DNA of 64,000 bases from positions 24,700 to 88,699 of the forward strand of contig NZ_JNZP01000025.1 in assembly GCF_000725545.1 (NCBI RefSeq). Reading direction: 5' to 3'. Origin of the DNA: Streptomyces exfoliatus (GTDB taxonomy: Bacteria; Actinomycetota; Actinomycetes; Streptomycetales; Streptomycetaceae). Shown here piece by piece: positions 59,493-64,000 of the stretch. Position 1 is the first letter of the stretch, and each line of letters starts with the position of its first letter. The position numbers were made by a program, and so were the translations under genes. Under the pieces are notes generated by a model. It did not search any database and was not told where the DNA came from. It was given only the letters and a program-made list of their open reading frames with translations.

Positions 59493-59844
59493 GGCTCTCA
59501 GCCTCCCCTTTACGGTGTCGAGCCCCCGTCGAGCCCCGGATTCTGCCACCAAACGCTTCAGCGCGTACACATTCGATTACGGAAAGGCGGCGAGTTCCGG
59601 GCACCGGCGCGTGCGGCGCGGGCGGATACCGGGGTCGCCGCCCCGAAGTTTCTCGGAAGTTTCCCGGAACCTGTGGATGACTTATGCACAGATTAGGCAC
59701 GGGGGCGGACAGGTCAGGCGCGTGCACGTGCATCTGCCCTTGCATCCAGTGGTCGCATTCGGAACCATGGAGCCCGCGCAGCCGCGTACTCGTTCGTGTT
59801 GTCGTGTTGTCGCACCACAGTCGCGATTCCCGGGAGTGCCTCGC
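59493..59844. promoter_or_regulatory. Divergent region between XRE regulator and ATP-binding protein genes
   Basis: These 352 bases show no convincing gene. The in-frame upstream ATG at 59767 could extend the ATP-binding protein by 26 codons. The stretch 59660-59700 is relatively AT-rich and is a plausible promoter zone. No clear operator was recognised. Confidence 0.4.
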
Positions 59845-60354
59845 ATGGGGACGAATGGATCGACCGTGCTCGAGCCGTTACGGCAGGGCCTTCCGCCGAT
59901 CGATCCCGGCGCCGTCTCCACCTCGGCCTCCTGCGCTCTGCCCGCACGGTACGAAGCCGTGCGCGGGGCCCGGAAGTTCACCAGCGCGACACTGGACCGC
60001 TGGGAACTCACCGAGCGCTTCGACGACGTGGCCCTGGTCGTCTCCGAACTCGTCACCAACGCGCTCCGCCACGCGGTGCCCGCCGACGCGCCCCCGGAAG
60101 AAGGCCAGAACCCACCGGTTCGGCTGCACCTGATGCGCTGGTCCTCGCGCCTGGTGTGCGCCGTGCGCGACCCGAGCCAGGAGAGCCCGGAGGCGCGCGC
60201 CGGCGAGGAGGACTTCGCCGCCGAGTCGGGACGCGGGCTGTTCCTCGTGGACTCGTTCAGCGACAGCTGGGGGTGGCACCCCCTCGCCGGAACCCTGCGG
60301 GGCAAGGTGGTGTGGGCGCTGTTCCGGGTCGGACCGGAGCAGGGCACGACCTGA
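59845..60354 (+). CDS. ATP-binding protein (HATPase_c, anti-sigma-factor type)
   Basis: This is a 169-residue single-domain GHKL ATPase of the RsbW/SpoIIAB-like group, common in Streptomyces. The N box VVSELVTNALRHAVP and the G-rich motif ESGRGLFLVDSFSDSWGW are clear. It probably controls a sigma factor or anti-anti-sigma factor by phosphorylation. GGGAG precedes the ATG. With its XRE and DUF397 neighbours it forms a WhiJ/AbaA-like trio. Confidence 0.85.
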   Translation: MGTNGSTVLEPLRQGLPPIDPGAVSTSASCALPARYEAVRGARKFTSATLDRWELTERFDDVALVVSELVTNALRHAVPADAPPEEGQNPPVRLHLMRWSSRLVCAVRDPSQESPEARAGEEDFAAESGRGLFLVDSFSDSWGWHPLAGTLRGKVVWALFRVGPEQGTT

Positions 60355-60384
60355 GCGGGACATGACCCACACGGACACGGACAA

Positions 60385-60433
60385 GGACATGAGAAGGGCC
60401 CGGGCGGATACCGCCCGGGCCCTTCTCATGTCC
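60385..60433. terminator. Bidirectional terminator, 23 bp perfect stem
   Basis: A perfect 23 bp stem (60385-60407 with 60411-60433) with loop ATA. It lies between the converging ATP-binding protein and DUF397 genes. Confidence 0.85.
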
Positions 60434-60483
60434 GGTCCGTACGAACGGACCTCGGAGGTCCGGTCCGCACGAGCGGCGAGATC

Positions 60484-60726
60484 TCAGACCAGGTGGTCGA
60501 ACTCCCCGTCCTTGACGCCGAGCAGGAGCGCCTCTATCTCCGCGGGCGTGTAGACGAGAGCGGGGCCTTCGGGGTGACGCGAGTTGCGTACGGCAACGTT
60601 TCCCCCCGGCAGTTTGGCGAACTCCACGCAGGACCCCTGGGAGTTGCTGTGCCTGCTCTTCTGCCACTGGACACCTCGCAGCTCCGTGGCCGCCATGCCG
60701 TTGTACGCGTGATGCGCAGGATGCAC
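60484..60726 (-). CDS. DUF397 small protein
   Basis: This is an 80-residue protein. The DUF397 domain shows VQWQKSRHSNSQGSCVEFAKL and VAVRNSRHPEGPALVYTPAEI, and ends with FDHLV. Family knowledge: DUF397 proteins antagonise a partner XRE-DUF5753 regulator, here the one at 58620-59492. The GTG at 60726 follows GGGGAG by 6 bases and is favoured over an ATG at 60696. Confidence 0.88.
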   Translation of the reverse strand: MHPAHHAYNGMAATELRGVQWQKSRHSNSQGSCVEFAKLPGGNVAVRNSRHPEGPALVYTPAEIEALLLGVKDGEFDHLV

Positions 60727-60910
60727 TGGTAGCTCCCCGAGTTGCGTGGTGCAGTAGTCAACTTCCTCGGATCATAGCCGTGTTCACCAGGTCGATGCAT
60801 GAGCAGATGCACGTGCACGGGGGGTGGCGTAGTGGCTACGCCACTCAGCGTGCTACTCGCCGGTAGGCGGGAGCGACGCGGGTACGCCGACAGAGGGCGC
60901 CCCTAGACGG

Positions 60911-61075
60911 TCAGCGCTCCTCCCTGAAGTCGACGTGCCGGCGCACGATCGGGTCGAACTTGCGCAGGGTGAGGCGGTCGGGGTCGTTGCGGCGGTTCTT
61001 CCGCGTGACGTAGGTGAATCCGGTGCCGGCCGTGGACCGGAGCTTGATGACGGGGCGGAGTTCGTTGCGTGCCAT
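60911..61075 (-). CDS. rpmG: 50S ribosomal protein L33, zinc-independent paralogue
   Basis: This is a 54-residue L33 without Cys, so it cannot bind zinc the way the C+ form does. [20 protein letters not shown] opens the protein. It is divergent from rpmB and rpsN across a Zur box. It would replace zinc-binding L33 under zinc limitation. Confidence 0.93.
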   Translation of the reverse strand: MARNELRPVIKLRSTAGTGFTYVTRKNRRNDPDRLTLRKFDPIVRRHVDFREER

Positions 61076-61090
61076 GGCGTGTAGAGTAAA

Positions 61091-61112
61091 TGAAAATGGT
61101 TCCCATTTTCCA
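61091..61112. promoter_or_regulatory. Zur operator
   Basis: GAAAATGG-TTC-CCATTTTC (61092-61110) is a perfect palindrome in a region of GC near 40%, between divergent zinc-independent ribosomal protein genes. It fits the AT-rich actinobacterial Zur box (TGAAAATGATTTTCA-like). Confidence 0.85.
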
Positions 61113-61139
61113 ATGTCTCGACGGAGAGGTAGGTCACCC

Positions 61140-61376
61140 GTGTCCGCCCACTGCCAGCTGACCGGAGCACGCCCCGGATTCGGCAACCGGATCTCGCACT
61201 CCCACCGGCGCACCTCACGCCGCTTCGACCCCAACATCCAGCACAAGCGCTACTGGCTGCCCGGCGAGGGCCGGTACGTCCGGCTCACCCTCAGCGCCCG
61301 CGCGATCAAGACCGTCGACACCATCGGCGTCGAGGCCGCCGTGGCCCGCATCCGCGCGCGCGGAGGGAAGGTCTGA
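61140..61376 (+). CDS. rpmB: 50S ribosomal protein L28, zinc-independent paralogue
   Basis: This is a 78-residue L28. The zinc-binding CxxC pairs are missing; only one Cys remains (C5). [21 protein letters not shown] is characteristic. The GTG start follows GGAGAGG. Its stop overlaps the rpsN start by one base (TGATG). Confidence 0.94.
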   Translation: MSAHCQLTGARPGFGNRISHSHRRTSRRFDPNIQHKRYWLPGEGRYVRLTLSARAIKTVDTIGVEAAVARIRARGGKV

Positions 61377-61681
61377 TGGCCAAGCGCAGCAAGATCGCCC
61401 GCAACGAGCACCGGAAGACGGTCGTGGCGCGGTACGCCGAGCGGCGGGCCGAGCTGAAGGAGACCATCCGCCGCCCCGGAACCCCCGCCGCGGAACGCGA
61501 GGCGGCGGTGCGGGAACTGAACCGCCAGCCGCGGGACGCGAGCGCCACCCGGGTCCGCAACCGCGACGCCGTGGACGGCCGCCCGCGCGGCCACCTGCGG
61601 AAGTTCGGCCTGTCCCGGGTCCGGGTCAGGGGGCAGGCGCACGCGGGGTTCCTTCCGGGGGTGCGCAAGGCTTCTTGGTGA
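61376..61681 (+). CDS. rpsN: 30S ribosomal protein S14, zinc-independent paralogue
   Basis: This is a 101-residue long-form S14 with no Cys, the form without a zinc finger. [25 protein letters not shown] in pieces is the conserved C-terminal half. It is coupled to rpmB and is under the same Zur box. Confidence 0.95.
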   Translation: MAKRSKIARNEHRKTVVARYAERRAELKETIRRPGTPAAEREAAVRELNRQPRDASATRVRNRDAVDGRPRGHLRKFGLSRVRVRGQAHAGFLPGVRKASW

Positions 61682-61758
61682 GAGGCGGACGCCCGGTGGG
61701 GTCGCGGGGCTCCGCGCCGCCCCGCGGGCGATGAGCCGGCCGGCCAGGACCGCCGGGC

Positions 61759-63897
61759 TCACCGCGCGCGCGTGGACTCCATCAGCGCCGTCGTGACCTC
61801 GTCCAGGGCCTCCAGGAGCAGCGTGGCGCCCTTGTGCAGCAGGAAGTGGTCCGGCGGGTCGTCCGACCAGGCGTCCAGCGTCTCGCGCAGGTCGTCCCAG
61901 TGCGGCTCCTTGTGTTCCCGTACCTCCTTGGCGCCCCGTTCCGTCGCCCGGTGCAGGGACTCCGCGAGGGTCGCGGCGGGCGGCAGGGGCGGAGCGCCGT
62001 GTTCCGGCAGGTGTGCCTCCAGGAGCATCGCCACCCGCCCGAACTCCGCGAGCGCGTGGTCGGCCTGCTCCACCGCCGCGTGCGAGAGGCCCCGGTGCCG
62101 TACCGGTTCGTGCGTCGCGCGCTCCACCGCCTCCTGCCAGGCGATCCTGGCCGCCCGGGTGTCGAGGAGCGCCTCCCGTACGTCGGGGCTGCCCGTACCC
62201 GCCGGATCGGCGTACCGCGCCGTGACGACCGCCGCGTACCGGCCGACCGCCGCCAGCCAGTCCGCGAGCCGGGCGCGCAGCCTGGGCGTCTCCCAGGCCG
62301 GGTAGACGGCGTACGCGAGCATCGCGAGGACCCCGCCGAGCAGGGTCAGCGTCACCCGGTCCCGCACGGTCTGGGTCAGGCCGGCGCCCTCCATGCCGAG
62401 CAGGAACACGACGTACGCGGCGACGAAGACCTGACCGGCCGCGTACCCCGACCGCATCAGCAGGTACATCGCGAAGGCGCACACCACCGCGAGCGCCGCC
62501 GACAGGTACGTGCCCGGGTCCGCCGACCTCACCACCGCCGTCGCCAGGGCCACGCCGACCAGGGTGCCGCCGAACCGCGCCACCGAGCGCGCGTACGTCT
62601 GCGAGAAGTCCGGGCGCATGACCATCACCGAGGCCATCGGCGCCCAGTAGCCGTGCCCGAAGGGGAGCGCGGCGCCGAGGAGGTATCCGGCGGCCGTGAC
62701 CAACGAGACGCGGATCGCGTGGCGCAGCACCGGGGAGTCCCGGCGCAGCTCGCCGCGGGCCTTCGCCACGACGAGCGGCGCGAGGCGGACGAGGGTGGGG
62801 CGGGCGCGGGTGGATGCGGGGGCGTGGCCCGTGGTTGTTGGGGTTGTTGGGTTTACTGGGGTCTCCGTGGCCCCCATGGCCCTCGTGGCTTCCGTGGCCT
62901 CCGTGGTCTCCGTCCTCGGCTCCGCCGTCTCGACGACGTCGCCGAGCAGCGCGGCGAGCCGGAGGGCGGCGCGGCGGGACGGGCCGGTGAGGATCGCGTG
63001 CGTGTCCGGGGTCCGGAGGACGGCGACGGCGGGCGGCGGAAGGGTGACCGGTTCGCCGTGCCGGATCGCGTGCGCCGCGGCGTCCAGCACCGCTGCCGCC
63101 GCCGCGAGCAGCTCCCGCACCCGGGCCCGTTGCGGACCCTCCTCCGGCACGCCGACCGCCGGGTCCGCGAGCGAGGCGAGCACCGGCCGGATGCGCTCCG
63201 CGAGACCCCGTGCCCCGTGCAGTTCCGCCGGGCGGCGGCGGGCCTGGCGTGGCGTCACGGCGGCGGCGCTGCGGGCCGTCATGAGCGGTACGGGGTCGAA
63301 AGGGGCCACCGGGTCGTGGCGGAGCCGGCGGGCGTAGTCGGCCTCGGCGGCGAGCGCGTCCGCGAGGGCGTCGCGCTGGGCGCCCCAGCGGCGGACCGGC
63401 AGCACGACGACCAAGGCGGCCTGGACGACACCGCCCGCGAAGATCATGACCGCGTGGCCGGCGGCGGTGGCGACGGAGGTGGGGAGGGTGACCGTCACCA
63501 GCATCATCGCCACGTTCGAGGAGGCGATGATGCCCGCGGTCGGGCCTGCGGCCCAGGCGAGCCCCGAGAGGAACGTCCAGAGGAGCAGCAGGGCGAGGAA
63601 GAAGGCCTGGTGGGCGCCCGTGAGATAGCCGAGGAACGTCGACACGGCGAGGCTGGCGCCCGAGGCGAGGGCGAGGGTGGGACGGGGGCGCCAGGAACGT
63701 TGGAAGGTGGCGATGGCCGCCTGGAAGGCGCCGAAGGCGGAGGAGGCGGCTACGGCGGGGCCGAACAGGGCGAGCGAGAAACCCACGACGAGGGCGAGGC
63801 CGAGGGCGGCGCGGGCGGCGATGGCGGGCTCGAGCCGTCGCCGCTCGACGGTGAGCCCGGAGCGGGCGGTCTCCTTCAACGCCCGGAGCCAGCTCAT
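61759..63897 (-). CDS. FUSC-family membrane protein (aromatic acid exporter-like)
   Basis: This is a 712-residue membrane protein with a duplicated layout. One hydrophobic block is at about residues 25-175, a cytoplasmic helical region lies between, and a second block (FUSC-like) is at about 385-540. A helical C-terminus follows. A Thr/Pro/Ala-rich linker is encoded by imperfect short repeats near 62820-62940. Family knowledge: such proteins export aromatic acids or other stressors. The start is the ATG at 63897. No regulator is visible before the window's right edge. Confidence 0.85.
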   Translation of the reverse strand: MSWLRALKETARSGLTVERRRLEPAIAARAALGLALVVGFSLALFGPAVAASSAFGAFQAAIATFQRSWRPRPTLALASGASLAVSTFLGYLTGAHQAFFLALLLLWTFLSGLAWAAGPTAGIIASSNVAMMLVTVTLPTSVATAAGHAVMIFAGGVVQAALVVVLPVRRWGAQRDALADALAAEADYARRLRHDPVAPFDPVPLMTARSAAAVTPRQARRRPAELHGARGLAERIRPVLASLADPAVGVPEEGPQRARVRELLAAAAAVLDAAAHAIRHGEPVTLPPPAVAVLRTPDTHAILTGPSRRAALRLAALLGDVVETAEPRTETTEATEATRAMGATETPVNPTTPTTTGHAPASTRARPTLVRLAPLVVAKARGELRRDSPVLRHAIRVSLVTAAGYLLGAALPFGHGYWAPMASVMVMRPDFSQTYARSVARFGGTLVGVALATAVVRSADPGTYLSAALAVVCAFAMYLLMRSGYAAGQVFVAAYVVFLLGMEGAGLTQTVRDRVTLTLLGGVLAMLAYAVYPAWETPRLRARLADWLAAVGRYAAVVTARYADPAGTGSPDVREALLDTRAARIAWQEAVERATHEPVRHRGLSHAAVEQADHALAEFGRVAMLLEAHLPEHGAPPLPPAATLAESLHRATERGAKEVREHKEPHWDDLRETLDAWSDDPPDHFLLHKGATLLLEALDEVTTALMESTRAR

Positions 63898-64000
63898 GGT
63901 CTGAGCGTATCCAGGATCGGGGCAGAACCATCGATTTCCCCCACCCCGCCCCTTCCCGAAACCCTGCCGGGGGCGGGCGGGGGGTTACTCAGGGGGCTCG
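63898..64000. other. Right edge, no gene seen
   Basis: The last 103 bases hold no supported gene. They contain a C-rich and a G-rich stretch. Confidence 0.6.

Overview
The window is chromosomal DNA of a Streptomyces-type actinomycete. GC content is about 73% with the usual streptomycete codon bias. GTG starts and 1-4 base gene overlaps are frequent. The gene order (clpC, an SCO3374-type gene, lsr2, the pan/nad genes, the folate genes, ftsH, hpt, tilS, dacB, ppa) matches what I recall of the SCO3366-SCO3412 part of the S. coelicolor core. That comparison is from memory, not from a search. I found no rRNA or tRNA genes, CRISPR array, prophage, IS element or biosynthetic gene cluster.

Layout. 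1-4.2 kb: the end of a histidine kinase, a DHA2 drug exporter with its divergent TetR regulator and two matching operators, and a secreted M23 peptidase. 4.6-7.6 kb: a large NACHT NTPase with an LRR-like tail. 7.6-13.6 kb: clpC with a candidate ClgR box, an SCO3374-type gene, lsr2, argA with a BlaI-type regulator, and two small conserved genes. 13.7-20.6 kb: a cofactor operon (DUF2520 protein, panC, nadB, nadC, coaX) divergent from a threonine-aldolase-like gene. 20.7-24.0 kb: a DUF5937/ArsR regulator with twin operators, and a NarL/DesK two-component pair. 24.1-27.6 kb: a MidA/NDUFAF7-type methyltransferase next to a stand-alone nuoD, then a coiled-coil protein. 27.7-31.3 kb: an OpuC-type compatible-solute ABC transporter. 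31.3-39.3 kb: an esterase, an MprF-like protein and the folate genes (folP, folB, folK, folE). An orphan Hint/LAGLIDADG gene sits between the converging ends of the DUF3180 gene and folE. 39.3-49.6 kb: ftsH, hpt, tilS, a zincin, dacB, ppa, a ThrE-type exporter, a DedA protein and a YbjQ protein. 49.7-58.5 kb: a ClC-like channel paired with glutamate decarboxylase, a frameshifted BNR-repeat lipoprotein, a PadR-controlled ABC exporter, a DinB-like protein and an aldehyde dehydrogenase. 58.6-60.7 kb: a WhiJ/AbaA-like trio (XRE regulator, ATP-binding protein, DUF397 protein). 60.9-63.9 kb: zinc-independent ribosomal protein genes around a Zur box, then a FUSC-family membrane protein.

The most unusual items are as follows. 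(1) The orphan Hint-LAGLIDADG gene keeps both endonuclease acidic residues but has lost its splicing residues. (2) A NACHT/LRR-like STAND ATPase may act in defence. (3) The MidA methyltransferase/NuoD pair mirrors the human NDUFAF7-NDUFS2 enzyme-substrate pair. (4) The glutamate decarboxylase/ClC pair looks like an acid-resistance unit. (5) A hairpin lies between the Shine-Dalgarno sequence and start codon of ftsH. (6) Several matched palindrome sets look like cognate operators (TetR, PadR, ArsR, Zur, ClgR).
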